Notes: generated by a model from the sequence alone, not told the origin. A stretch of DNA of 64,000 nt from Pseudomonas bharatica CSV86 (GCF_000319305.2 NZ_AMWJ02000002.1:2122001-2186000); one strand, 5' to 3'; shown: positions 53,505 to 61,052, counted from the stretch's first letter. Numbers and translations are program-made.

Positions 53505-53537
53505 GTTGCCGGGGCCGTGCATGGCGGCCCCGGCAAC
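53505..53537 (-). other. Stem-loop between hutU and hutX
   Basis: GTTGCCGGGGCC (53505-53516) and GGCCCCGGCAAC (53526-53537) pair perfectly over 12 bases with a 9-base loop, six bases past the hutU stop on the minus strand. No U-tract, so it is likely an attenuator or mRNA stabiliser setting the hutU to transporter ratio. Confidence 0.6.
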
Positions 53538-53542
53538 GCGGT

Positions 53543-55222
53543 TCAGCCGGTGATCATCGGCAGGTTCAGGCCCTGCTCTTTGGCACACTCGATTGCAATG
53601 TCGTAACCGGCATCGGCGTGGCGCATCACGCCGGTGCCCGGGTCGTTGGTCAGCACGCGGGCGATACGCTCGGCCGCTTCATCGGTACCGTCGCAGACGA
53701 TGACCATGCCCGAGTGCTGGGAGAAGCCCATGCCCACGCCACCGCCGTGGTGCAGCGAGACCCAGGTGGCACCGCTGGCGGTGTTCAGCAGGGCGTTGAG
53801 CAGCGGCCAGTCGGACACGGCATCGGAACCGTCCTTCATGGCTTCGGTTTCACGGTTCGGGCTGGAAACCGAGCCGGAGTCCAGGTGATCGCGTCCGATA
53901 ACGATAGGCGCCGACAGCTCGCCACGCCGGACCATTTCGTTGAACGCCAGGCCGAGCCTGGCGCGCTGGCCGAGGCCGACCCAGCAGATCCGCGCCGGCA
54001 GGCCCTGGAAACTGATGCGCTCGCGGGCCATGTCCAGCCAGTTGTGCAGGTGGGCGTCGTCGGGGATCAGTTCCTTGACCTTGGCGTCGGTCTTGTAGAT
54101 ATCCTCGGCGTTGCCGGACAGCGCGGCCCAGCGGAACGGGCCGATGCCGCGGCAGAACAGCGGGCGGATATAGGCCGGGACGAAACCGGGGAAGTCGAAG
54201 GCATTGGCCACGCCCTCTTCCTTGGCCATCTGGCGGATGTTGTTGCCGTAGTCGAAGGTCGGGATACCCTGTTTCTGGAACTCGAGCATGGCCTGGACGT
54301 GCACGGCCATGGATTGCTTGGCGGCCTTGACCACGGCGGCAGGCTCGGTTTTCGCGCGGTCGCGGTACTGCTCCCAGGTCCAGCCGGCAGGCAGGTAGCC
54401 GTTGAGCGGATCATGGGCGCTGGTCTGGTCGGTGACCATGTCCGGGCGCACGCCGCGCTTGATCAGCTCCGGGAGGATTTCCGCCGCGTTGCCCAGCAGG
54501 GCGATGGAGATGGCCTTGCCTTCGGCGGTGTACTTGGCGATGCGCGCCAGGGCGTCATCGAGGTCCTTGGCCTGTTCGTCGACGTAGCGGCTGGACAGGC
54601 GGAAGTCGATGCGGCTCTGCTGGCATTCGATGTTCAGCGAACAGGCACCGGCCAGGGTCGCGGCCAGTGGCTGGGCGCCGCCCATGCCGCCGAGGCCGGC
54701 GGTCAGTACCCATTTGCCCTTGAGGTTGCCGTTGTAGTGCTGGCGACCGGCTTCGACGAAGGTTTCGTAGGTGCCCTGGACGATGCCCTGGCTGCCGATG
54801 TAGATCCAGCTGCCGGCGGTCATCTGGCCATACATGGCCAGGCCCTTGGCATCCAGTTCGTTGAAGTGTTCCCAGTTGGCCCAGTGCGGCACCAGGTTGG
54901 AGTTGGCGATCAGTACACGAGGGGCGTTGGCGTGGGTCTTGAACACGCCGACCGGCTTGCCGGACTGCACCAGCAGGGTCTCGTCGTCATTCAGGTTGGT
55001 CAGGCTCTCGACGATCTTGTCGTAGCACGCCCAGTTGCGCGCCGCACGGCCAATACCGCCGTACACCACCAGTTCCTTGGGGTTCTCCGCCACTTCCGGG
55101 TCGAGGTTGTTCATCAGCATCCGCAGCGGCGCTTCGGTCAGCCAGCTCTTGGCGGTCAGCCTGGTGCCGCGCGGGGCGCGGATTTCGACGTCACGGAATT
55201 TGTTCAGGTTGTTGTCAGTCAC
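53543..55222 (-). CDS. hutU: Urocanate hydratase (urocanase)
   Basis: 559-residue NAD-dependent enzyme, second step of histidine breakdown. The NAD site is TAGLGGMGGAQPLAATLAGA. Supporting blocks are RMLMNNLDPEVAENP, VYGGIGRAARNWACYD and SLHHGGGVGMGFSQHSGMV. The GTG at 55222 (VTDNNLNKFRDVEIR) has GGAG eight bases upstream and gives the family length; the longer frame to 55351 would run through the operator. First gene of the leftward hut operon. Confidence 0.96.
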   Translation of the reverse strand: MTDNNLNKFRDVEIRAPRGTRLTAKSWLTEAPLRMLMNNLDPEVAENPKELVVYGGIGRAARNWACYDKIVESLTNLNDDETLLVQSGKPVGVFKTHANAPRVLIANSNLVPHWANWEHFNELDAKGLAMYGQMTAGSWIYIGSQGIVQGTYETFVEAGRQHYNGNLKGKWVLTAGLGGMGGAQPLAATLAGACSLNIECQQSRIDFRLSSRYVDEQAKDLDDALARIAKYTAEGKAISIALLGNAAEILPELIKRGVRPDMVTDQTSAHDPLNGYLPAGWTWEQYRDRAKTEPAAVVKAAKQSMAVHVQAMLEFQKQGIPTFDYGNNIRQMAKEEGVANAFDFPGFVPAYIRPLFCRGIGPFRWAALSGNAEDIYKTDAKVKELIPDDAHLHNWLDMARERISFQGLPARICWVGLGQRARLGLAFNEMVRRGELSAPIVIGRDHLDSGSVSSPNRETEAMKDGSDAVSDWPLLNALLNTASGATWVSLHHGGGVGMGFSQHSGMVIVCDGTDEAAERIARVLTNDPGTGVMRHADAGYDIAIECAKEQGLNLPMITG

Positions 55223-55338
55223 GAAAGGGCTCCTCGAGCGATCTATCCAGTCCAAACCCAGGCAGTGGGCCAGCGGTGATACCGGTTTGCTAACGGCGTC
55301 GAGGGGATGGCCTGTCCACTCATACGCACACATCTTTA

Positions 55339-55352
55339 CTTGTACATACAAG
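55339..55352. promoter_or_regulatory. HutC operator upstream of hutU
   Basis: CTTGTACATACAAG, read CTTGTATGTACAAG on the minus strand, matches the known Pseudomonas HutC site. It sits just downstream of the -12 element of the sigma54-type promoter (55357-55373), covering the expected transcription start. HutC with urocanate is released. Confidence 0.85.
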
Positions 55353-55356
55353 CATA

Positions 55357-55373
55357 TGCAATTGAATTGCCAA
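55357..55373 (-). promoter_or_regulatory. Sigma54-type promoter of hutU
   Basis: On the minus strand TTGGCAATTCAATTGCA gives TTGGCA and TTGCA with GG-N10-GC spacing, a close fit to the -24/-12 consensus. Known hutU promoters in fluorescent Pseudomonas are sigma54-dependent and activated by CbrB or NtrC. The HutC operator follows immediately. Confidence 0.8.
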
Positions 55374-55401
55374 TCCCGGGAAACGCTTCATGAAAAAATT
55401 C

Positions 55402-55426
55402 CGCACAGGGCTACAGCCCTTGTGCG
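55402..55426 (-). terminator. Rho-independent terminator of hutCD
   Basis: CGCACAGGGCT and AGCCCTTGTGCG pair with one bulge around two bases. On the minus strand the stem is followed by GAATTTTTTC. It isolates hutCD transcription from the hutU promoter. Confidence 0.85.
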
Positions 55427-55484
55427 ACAAGGCCGGGAAATCTTGCAGAGGGAGAGGGAAAACGCTGGAGGGCGGTGCGAGAAG

Positions 55485-55507
55485 CAAGGTGGCGTTGCGC
55501 CACCTTG
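55485..55507 (-). terminator. Stem-loop just past hutD
   Basis: CAAGGTGGCG (55485-55494) and CGCCACCTTG (55498-55507), ten perfect pairs with a 3-base loop, 35 bases past the hutD stop. It is the first of two hairpins after hutCD. Confidence 0.6.
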
Positions 55508-55542
55508 GGGCATTCAGTAACAAAATGTGCGGCGCTGGTGCG

Positions 55543-56120
55543 TTACCCGGAAACAGCGATCAGTTCGATCAGGCAGCAGCGCCCGGTGATATCCAGCTCG
55601 CGCAGTTGCTGGTTGTCCTTGAGATAGAGGCAGTCGTACAGGCCGAGGGCCTGACCGGGTTGACCACTGATCCCGACCTGCAGCGCCGGCTGGGCGCTGA
55701 ACAGCAGCACGGTGCTGGCCGAGGTGAATACACGGGCATAGCCGCTGAACCACTGCACCCGCGCGCGGTAACGCTGCGGTGCGTAGATCAGGTTGAAATC
55801 GCGGATCGGCCCGCCCAGCAGGCGGCAACTGACCTGGCTGGCACCACTGAACCCGTAGGCGTCGAACGGCAGCAGCACGCGGCTCGGCTGGCCGTCGACT
55901 TCCAGGACCATGCCATCGCCTTGCAGCACGGTGATGATCCGCTGGTAACCGGCGAAGCTGGAGAAATCCCCGACTCACCGATATCGGCGATCGACAGGCG
56001 CCAGCCGAACCCATCCAGGCCCTGGCCGGCGTCGCGGGTGATTTCTTCGGTACTGCCGCCACCGTTCTTCCACGGCATGCGCGGATAATCGGCGGCGCGT
56101 AACAGGGTCAACTCGGTCAT
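55543..56120 (-). CDS. hutD: HutD, cupin-type hut accessory protein, frameshifted as read
   Basis: Cupin-fold protein that, in P. fluorescens, limits overexpression of hut genes, perhaps by binding formylglutamate. The ATG at 56120 opens MTELTLLRAADYPRMPWKNG and GFGWRLSIADIGESG. The frame then breaks at CCCC, 55968-55971. With one more C it continues DFSSFAGYQRIITVLQGDGM to LIELIAVSG at 55543. Restored length is 192 residues, normal. A homopolymer error is likely. Overlaps hutC by four bases. Confidence 0.88.
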
Positions 56121-56863
56121 TTGCTGAAGCGTCCTTCGAGGCGATGGCGGGAGCCGGGGTGGATCAGGCGCGCGGCAGTCACCGGCTGGCGGCCCGACCA
56201 GGTGCGCCGGCGGATCAGCAGGCACGGCTCGCTGTGTTCGATCTGCAGCAGGCTGCATTCATAGGCATCGGCGAGAATCGCCTCGACCACGTGCTCGCCC
56301 TCGGTCAGCGGCGCAACCTGGGACAGATAGGCGTAGGGGGTCTGCCGGGTGAAGTCCTGCTTGAGGTAGTCCGGGGCGATCTGCGCATTGACGTAGCGGT
56401 CTTCGATCTGCACCGGCACGCCGTTTTCGTAATGCACGATCAACGAGTGGAAAACCCGCTGCCCCTCGCGCATGTCCAGGGCCAGGGCACGCTCGGAACC
56501 GGCGGCTTCCTCGGCCAGGGTCACCACCTTGCAACTGTGCTGGTGGCCGCGGGCGGAGATTTCGTCGGCGATGTTGTGCACATCGAACAATGCCGAATGG
56601 GTCTTGGGTTCCGCCACGAAGGTTCCGACGCCCTGCATGCGCACCAGCAGCCCTTCGGCGGTGAGTTCGCGCAGGGCACGGTTGATGGTCATGCGGCTGA
56701 AGCCCAGCTCGGCAACCAGTTCGCTTTCCGAAGGCACCCGATGATGCGGCGGCCAGGTGCCGCTCTCGATCTGCTGGACGATCATCTGCTTGACCCGGGC
56801 ATACAGCGGCGCCGGCCCCTCGCCCATCTGGGCAACCAGCGTGGAGACAGGAGGTTTCGGCAC
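56117..56863 (-). CDS. hutC: HutC, GntR-family repressor of hut genes
   Basis: 248-residue repressor with an N-terminal winged helix (VPSESELVAELGFSRMTINR, LLVRMQGVGTFV) and a C-terminal UTRA sensor domain that binds urocanate. It represses hutU and hutF promoters and its own. Operators are seen at 55339 and 56935. It is divergent from hutF. Confidence 0.96.
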   Translation of the reverse strand: MPKPPVSTLVAQMGEGPAPLYARVKQMIVQQIESGTWPPHHRVPSESELVAELGFSRMTINRALRELTAEGLLVRMQGVGTFVAEPKTHSALFDVHNIADEISARGHQHSCKVVTLAEEAAGSERALALDMREGQRVFHSLIVHYENGVPVQIEDRYVNAQIAPDYLKQDFTRQTPYAYLSQVAPLTEGEHVVEAILADAYECSLLQIEHSEPCLLIRRRTWSGRQPVTAARLIHPGSRHRLEGRFSK

Positions 56864-56934
56864 TGGAAAAGTCCTTGTTCTATTGAATGAACGGTAGCTT
56901 GCCGGAGTTTACCGGGCAGGCAAACGTCTGTATA

Positions 56935-56944
56935 TGTATATACA
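56935..56944. promoter_or_regulatory. Candidate HutC operator in the hutC-hutF gap
   Basis: TGTATATACA is a perfect 10-base palindrome within the longer AT-rich run from 56929, matching the TGTA-N2-TACA core of HutC sites. It lies 25 bases before hutF and could control both divergent genes. Confidence 0.65.
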
Positions 56945-56969
56945 AATAACAGAACGGAGTGCCGTGTCG

Positions 56970-58334
56970 ATGTCCGTGTACTTTGCCGAACGTGCGTTGC
57001 TGCCCAGCGGCTGGGCGAAACAGGTCCGAATCGAGGTTGACGCGAACGGCGTACTGACGTCGATCCAGGCCGGCGCTTCACCGGACGGCGCGGAAAAGCT
57101 CGGCGGCCCGCTCCTGCCTGGAATGCCCAACCTGCATTCGCACGCCTTCCAGCGCGCGATGGCCGGGCTGGCGGAAGTGGCGGGCAACCCGAACGACAGC
57201 TTCTGGACCTGGCGCGAACTGATGTACCGGCTGGTGGGCAAGATCAGCCCGGAACAGCTCGAGATCATCGCGCGCCAGCTGTACATCGAGATGCTCAAGG
57301 CCGGGTATACCTCGGTGGCGGAATTCCACTATGTGCATCACGACCCCCTGGGCAAGGCCTACGCCGATCCGCTGGAACTGTCGCGGCGAATCAGTGCAGC
57401 AGCGAGCCACAGCGGGATCGGCCTGACCCTGCTGCCGGTGCTCTACAGCCACTCCGGCTTCGGCGGCCAGGCGCCGAACGACGGGCAGCGGCGCTTTATC
57501 AACAGCACCGACCAATACCTTGAACTGCAATCGCGCCTGAAACCCGTGCTGGCCGCACAACCGGCCCAGGCATTGGGCCTGTGTTTCCACTCGCTGCGGG
57601 CGGTGACGCCAGAGCAGATCGCCACCGTCCTGGCCGCCAGCGACAAGGCCTGCCCGGTGCATATCCATATCGCCGAGCAGCAGAAGGAAGTCGACGACTG
57701 CCTGGCCTGGAGCGGCCGGCGACCATTGCAGTGGCTGTATGAGAACGTCGAGGTAGATGAGCGCTGGTGCCTGGTGCATGCCACCCACGCCGAGGCGGAC
57801 GAAGTGGCGGCGATGGCCCGGAGCCGGGCGATTGCCGGCCTGTGCCTGACCACCGAGGCGAACCTCGGCGACGGGATCTTCCCGGCCGTGGATTTCCTCG
57901 CCCAGGGCGGACGCCTGGGCATTGGGTCGGACAGCCATGTATCGCTGAGCGTGGTCGAAGAATTGCGCTGGCTGGAGTATGGCCAGCGTCTGCGGGATCA
58001 GCGGCGCAACCGCCTGTATGGCGCGGCGCAGCCGATGGTCGGGCGGACCTTGTTCGATGCAGCGCTCGATGGCGGCGCCCAGGCGCTGGGGCAGCCGGTC
58101 GGCGAACTGGCGGTGGGCAAGCGGGCCGACTGGATCGTGCTGGACGGGCGGGATCCGTACCTGGCGGTGGCCGATGGCGACAGTATCTTGAACCGCTGGT
58201 TGTTCGCCGGTGGGGATCGGCAGGTTCGGGATGTGATGGTGAACGGGGTTTGGGTGGTGCAGCAGGGGCGGCATGCTGGTGAAGAGGACAGTGCCGAGGC
58301 GTTTGGCCGGGTACTGAGGGAATTGCTCGGTTGA
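56970..58334 (+). CDS. hutF: Formimidoylglutamate deiminase
   Basis: 454-residue amidohydrolase turning formiminoglutamate into N-formylglutamate, step four. The metal motif is MPNLHSHAFQRAMAGL; HIHIAEQQKEVDDCL, LVHATHAEADEVAAM and GIGSDSHVSLSVVEELRWLE add the remaining ligands. The ATG at 56970 gives the same length as P. putida HutF. Transcribed away from hutC. Confidence 0.96.
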   Translation: MSVYFAERALLPSGWAKQVRIEVDANGVLTSIQAGASPDGAEKLGGPLLPGMPNLHSHAFQRAMAGLAEVAGNPNDSFWTWRELMYRLVGKISPEQLEIIARQLYIEMLKAGYTSVAEFHYVHHDPLGKAYADPLELSRRISAAASHSGIGLTLLPVLYSHSGFGGQAPNDGQRRFINSTDQYLELQSRLKPVLAAQPAQALGLCFHSLRAVTPEQIATVLAASDKACPVHIHIAEQQKEVDDCLAWSGRRPLQWLYENVEVDERWCLVHATHAEADEVAAMARSRAIAGLCLTTEANLGDGIFPAVDFLAQGGRLGIGSDSHVSLSVVEELRWLEYGQRLRDQRRNRLYGAAQPMVGRTLFDAALDGGAQALGQPVGELAVGKRADWIVLDGRDPYLAVADGDSILNRWLFAGGDRQVRDVMVNGVWVVQQGRHAGEEDSAEAFGRVLRELLG

Positions 58335-58347
58335 ACCTAAGGGCCCT

Positions 58348-58554
58348 ATCGCTGGCAAGCCAGCTCCCACAAAGACCGCGTGCACTGCGAATTCAGGTTT
58401 GAATATCAGGGCCTCATCTCTGGCAAGCCAACTCTCATAGAACAAAACATAACTCTTTGATTTGCAGGGACCTTGTGGGAGCGGGTTCACCCGCGATTGC
58501 TATTGTGAATTCACTACCGCAATCGCGGCGGTTCGGCGTTCCGATGAACCCGCT
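58348..58554. repeat. REP copies after hutF, the last one split by the IS110 element
   Basis: REP arms start at 58348 and (degenerate) 58416. A second REP type, GTGGGAGCGGGTTCACCCG (58475-58493), opens a doublet. Its inverse starts at 58519 with GCAATCGCGG and runs to GAACCCGCT at 58554. The expected continuation CCCACAGG is found only at 59876, after the IS110 element. Confidence 0.88.
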
Positions 58555-58556
58555 TG

Positions 58557-58562
58557 TATGGT
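58557..58562 (+). promoter_or_regulatory. -10 half of a junction promoter for the IS110 bridge RNA
   Basis: TATGGT at the left end would be paired, in the excised circle, with TTGCCT at 59855-59860 of the right end; the spacing through the CT core is exactly 17 bases. Transcription would begin near 58569, just before the RNA structure. Junction-formed promoters are known in IS110 elements. Confidence 0.6.
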
Positions 58563-58568
58563 AGGACT

Positions 58569-58740
58569 TGAAGGGAGGAGGAGGGACATAACTCGCTTCT
58601 GACTGTCGCGAGCAGTACAGACCGTGGGAGAAATCACCCCTCCTCCTTTCAGCACCCCAAGCGCCGATAAGGAATGCCTCGTTTGCAAGCGACGATAGAT
58701 GCAAGCCTGCGCCAGGGTGCGCCCTTCAAGTCCCGTCACG
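58569..58740 (+). ncRNA. Candidate bridge RNA of the IS110 element
   Basis: The left noncoding region folds into two loops. Loop 1: stem AGGAGGAGGG (58576-58585) with CCCTCCTCCT (58638-58647), 10 pairs. Inside, AACTCGCT (58590-58597) equals the left target plus core AACCCGCT apart from one base giving a G-U pair. An inner hairpin ACTG/CAGT (58602-58616) follows, then GTGGGAG (58624-58630), the exact complement of right target CTCCCAC. Loop 2: stems GCACCC/GGGTGC (58652-58657, 58715-58720) and GCGC/GCGC, inner hairpin near 58679-58692, then ATGCAAG (58699-58705), which pairs with the donor end CTTGTAT (58553-58559) with one G-U. A left donor guide is unclear. The 3' end is a guess. Confidence 0.75.
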
Positions 58741-58759
58741 CTACAGAGAGCAGTTAGCA

Positions 58760-59725
58760 ATGGCAATGCCCGTCGTTCCCGTCGAAGCCGGTGTGGATGT
58801 CGCCAAAGACGAATTGGTGATTCAAAGCGGCCCAGACACCAAGCCTTTCGCCATCCCCAACACTCCAAAATCGATCAAGACCTGGCTCAAGACAGTACCC
58901 AGAAGGTCTGCCCTCGCCATCGAGGCAACCAGCTCCTATCACATGGAGCTTGCCGAGCAGGCTCATGGTGCGGGCTTGAGCGTCTATGTGGTCGATGGTC
59001 TCAGGCTGAGCCGCTACCGTGACAGCCTCGGTGTACGAGCGAAGACTGACGCCAATGACGCCACCTTGCTCGCCCGTTTTCTGAACAGGGAACGCGCGTC
59101 ACTGAAGATGTGGGTGCCGGCACCGCCTGGCCACCGCGAGCTCCAGATGCTGCTGCGACGCCGCGCCAAAATTGTGGAAATGCGCGGCATGATGCGCATG
59201 AGTTTGTCGGGAGAAAAGTTGTTCGAGAAAGAACTGGAGGTCATCGAAAAGACGTGCAAACGCCTTGAGCGATTGTTCGAAATGCGTTTGCGCGAAATCG
59301 TCAAGGAAACGGGACTTAGGGATCAGTTACGCCGCCTTCAACAGCTGCCTGGTGTCGGTTTCCTCACGGCAGTTGGTTTGACGATGTCGTTCATTCGCGG
59401 TGAATTTGCCAACAGCGATGCGTTTGTCGCGTACTTGGGAATGGACGTGATAACGGCTCAGTCCGGGAAGTGGGTCGGCCGAGGGAGATTAAGCAAGCGC
59501 GGGGACTCGGAGGTTCGCAGGCTACTGCACAACGCGGCGATGAGCGGCAGTCGAACCCAGACCTGGAAGCAGTTTTACGCACACCATCTGGAGCGAGGCA
59601 AGAAGACCACTCAGGCGCTGGTAATCCTTTCACGGAAGATGGCACGGCTGGCCTATGGCTTGATGAAGAGCCAAACGGACTGGAAACCGCAGGTCTATAC
59701 CGGAGGTGCAAAACCAGTTGGCTGA
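58760..59725 (+). CDS. tnpA: IS110-family transposase (DEDD recombinase)
   Basis: 321-residue recombinase. The RuvC-like N-terminal domain has VEAGVDVAKDELVI (first Asp), LAIEATSSYHMELA (Glu) and KTDANDATLLARF (last Asp pair). The C-terminal transposase domain has LQQLPGVGFLTAVGLTMS, VAYLGMDVITAQSGK, GRLSKRGDSEVRRLLHNAAM and the Ser region AAMSGSRT. It seems complete. The ATG at 58760 has GAGAG nine bases upstream; a second ATG at 58766 is possible. Works with the bridge RNA encoded upstream. Confidence 0.95.
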   Translation: MAMPVVPVEAGVDVAKDELVIQSGPDTKPFAIPNTPKSIKTWLKTVPRRSALAIEATSSYHMELAEQAHGAGLSVYVVDGLRLSRYRDSLGVRAKTDANDATLLARFLNRERASLKMWVPAPPGHRELQMLLRRRAKIVEMRGMMRMSLSGEKLFEKELEVIEKTCKRLERLFEMRLREIVKETGLRDQLRRLQQLPGVGFLTAVGLTMSFIRGEFANSDAFVAYLGMDVITAQSGKWVGRGRLSKRGDSEVRRLLHNAAMSGSRTQTWKQFYAHHLERGKKTTQALVILSRKMARLAYGLMKSQTDWKPQVYTGGAKPVG

Positions 59726-59728
59726 CTG

Positions 59729-59745
59729 GAGCTGCTGCGCAGCTC
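59729..59745 (+). other. Hairpin directly after the IS110 transposase
   Basis: GAGCTGC and GCAGCTC pair perfectly around TGC, three bases past the stop codon. No U-tract; it may mark the mRNA end. The rest of 59746-59875 is the right end of the element with no gene. Confidence 0.5.
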
Positions 59746-59875
59746 ACAGCGATTAGACCTCTGAAACAGCCTTACACCTGGGAGCGTCCTCACAGGTGCG
59801 ACAACCCACGCCTGTAGAAAATGGAGAGGGCAGAAAAGGCCGTCGGCGAAAAAGTTGCCTCCGGCCATAGAATCT

Positions 59876-60008
59876 CCCACAGGGTACGCGTCGTGCTTTG
59901 GAACTGTTCTCTGCGCGACAGCGCAGCCTGAAAGGCTGGGCGGACTCCCACAAATCAGCACAAATCTTGAGGTCTGTGCAGTACCTGTGGGAGCTGGCTT
60001 GCCAGCGA
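59876..60008. repeat. Split REP continuation and a further REP copy
   Basis: 59876-59884 (CCCACAGGG) is the second half of the REP arm cut by the IS110 element. A full REP arm of the main type lies at 59983-60008. Nothing else is seen between the IS and the lipocalin gene. Confidence 0.8.
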
Positions 60009-60035
60009 TAGGGCCCGAAAGAACACCACAAAATC

Positions 60036-60602
60036 TCAGGGCTTGCGCGCGATGTCCCGGTCCGACACCCGCCATACCAGGCGGGTGGTGTCGTACCCCT
60101 GCTGCCGCGCCTTGGCCAGCAGGCTCTCGCGCTCTACCGCCGGCAAGGTCGGCGTACGCGACAACAGCCACAGGTACTTGCGATCCGGATTGCCCACCAG
60201 CGCCGTCTGGTAGTCGCTGCTGACATACAGCACCCAGTAGTTGCCCTTCGGCGCCCCGGGCAACTTCATGAACCAGTTATCGAACTGCACCCACAGCTTG
60301 TCGGTCTTGCCCGGCTCCTGTGGCGTGGCGCTGCCGCTGGCTTCCTGCCACTTGCCGTCCAGGGTCAGGCAACGATTGAGCACACCCACGCTGCCATCGG
60401 CACGCAGGTTGTAATGCGCTTCGGATTGCGCGCAGTCGCGCTGGAAGAACATCGGCAGCCGGGCCAGCTCGTACCACTTGCCCTGATACCGTTTCAAATC
60501 GACGTTTTCCACCGTCTTCGGCGGCATGGGCCCGACCTGCGGCGTGGCGCAACCCGCCAGCGCCAGGGCGGTACAGCATGCCAGCAAAGCGCGACGCATC
60601 AT
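60036..60602 (-). CDS. blc: Outer membrane lipocalin (Blc-type lipoprotein)
   Basis: 188-residue lipoprotein with signal and lipobox (LACCTALALAGCATP, lipidated Cys at about 18). The lipocalin GxW motif is in RYQGKWYELARLPMFFQRDC, and YWVLYVSSDYQTALVGNPDR and LWLLSRTPTL follow. It should bind lipids at the outer membrane. It overlaps the upstream lipoprotein gene by four bases. Confidence 0.93.
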   Translation of the reverse strand: MMRRALLACCTALALAGCATPQVGPMPPKTVENVDLKRYQGKWYELARLPMFFQRDCAQSEAHYNLRADGSVGVLNRCLTLDGKWQEASGSATPQEPGKTDKLWVQFDNWFMKLPGAPKGNYWVLYVSSDYQTALVGNPDRKYLWLLSRTPTLPAVERESLLAKARQQGYDTTRLVWRVSDRDIARKP

Positions 60603-60853
60603 TTCAGGCCCTGCCCCGCGTACATCAGCACCTTGTCGCCAGCGTACTGGACACTGATGAAGGTCTTTTCATCCCCCCAGGTACAGCTGGACACACCCAG
60701 GGCGCCGGAACATTCGGTCGGGCTTCCCAGCAGTTGCTCGACCTCCGCCTTGGTCATACCGGTCTTGAGCTTGGAATAGTTCTCCTGGTTGAGCTTGCTG
60801 CAGGCAGCCAGCAACACGCACAGGGACAAGAGGGCGAGGGAACGCACGGACAT
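60599..60853 (-). CDS. Small lipoprotein of the OmlA/SmpA-like or DUF3862 type
   Basis: 84-residue protein with signal and lipobox (ALLSLCVLLAACSKLNQ, Cys at 18). The rest reads YSKLKTGMTKAEVEQLLGSP, then CSGALGVSSCTWGDEKTFIS and VQYAGDKVLMYAGQGL, the pattern of the BamE/OmlA-like fold. The paired cysteines may bridge. Function unknown; it is cotranscribed with the lipocalin. Confidence 0.85.
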   Translation of the reverse strand: MSVRSLALLSLCVLLAACSKLNQENYSKLKTGMTKAEVEQLLGSPTECSGALGVSSCTWGDEKTFISVQYAGDKVLMYAGQGLK

Positions 60854-60999
60854 GAGGGGTACTCCTGGGAATGAGGTGACAGGGGCCAGACCACTGCCGA
60901 CAGCTTAGAAGGCAAAACCTCACTCCGGTTCCCGAAGGCGTGCGCTTTCGGTAAGCCGCAGGATCGATGGGCCTTGCAGAAGTTGACGGGCGCTAGATA

Positions 61000-61028
61000 G
61001 CAAAACGCCGGCTATGCCGGCGTTTTGC
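61000..61028 (-). terminator. Rho-independent terminator after the DUF924 gene
   Basis: A perfect 13-bp stem (61000-61012 with 61016-61028) with a 3-base loop. The AAAA/TTTT outer arms make it usable from either side; it lies 24 bases past the DUF924 stop. Confidence 0.88.
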
Positions 61029-61052
61029 TTTGGGGAACCGCAGGAAACGGGG

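Larger units (their letters stand above)
58553..59875 (+). mobile_element. IS110-family element inserted into a REP palindrome
   Basis: About 1.32 kb with one transposase gene. The dinucleotide CT occurs at both ends (58553-58554 and 59874-59875), as expected for the IS110 core. Removing the element rejoins GAACCCGCT and CCCACAGGG, an intact REP arm. Short subterminal inverted repeats TATGG (58557-58561) and CCATA (59865-59869) are present. There is no other target duplication, as usual in this family. REP-targeting IS110 elements such as ISPpu9 are known in P. putida. Confidence 0.88.

Noticed and set aside
55223..55351. Longer HutU starting at 55351
   Set aside because: It would translate the HutC operator and add 43 residues absent from the family.
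58666..58680. Left donor guide in the second bridge-RNA loop
   Set aside because: The segment GATAAGGAATGCCT resembles the right-end sequence CATAGAATCT only with gaps; not convincing enough to claim.
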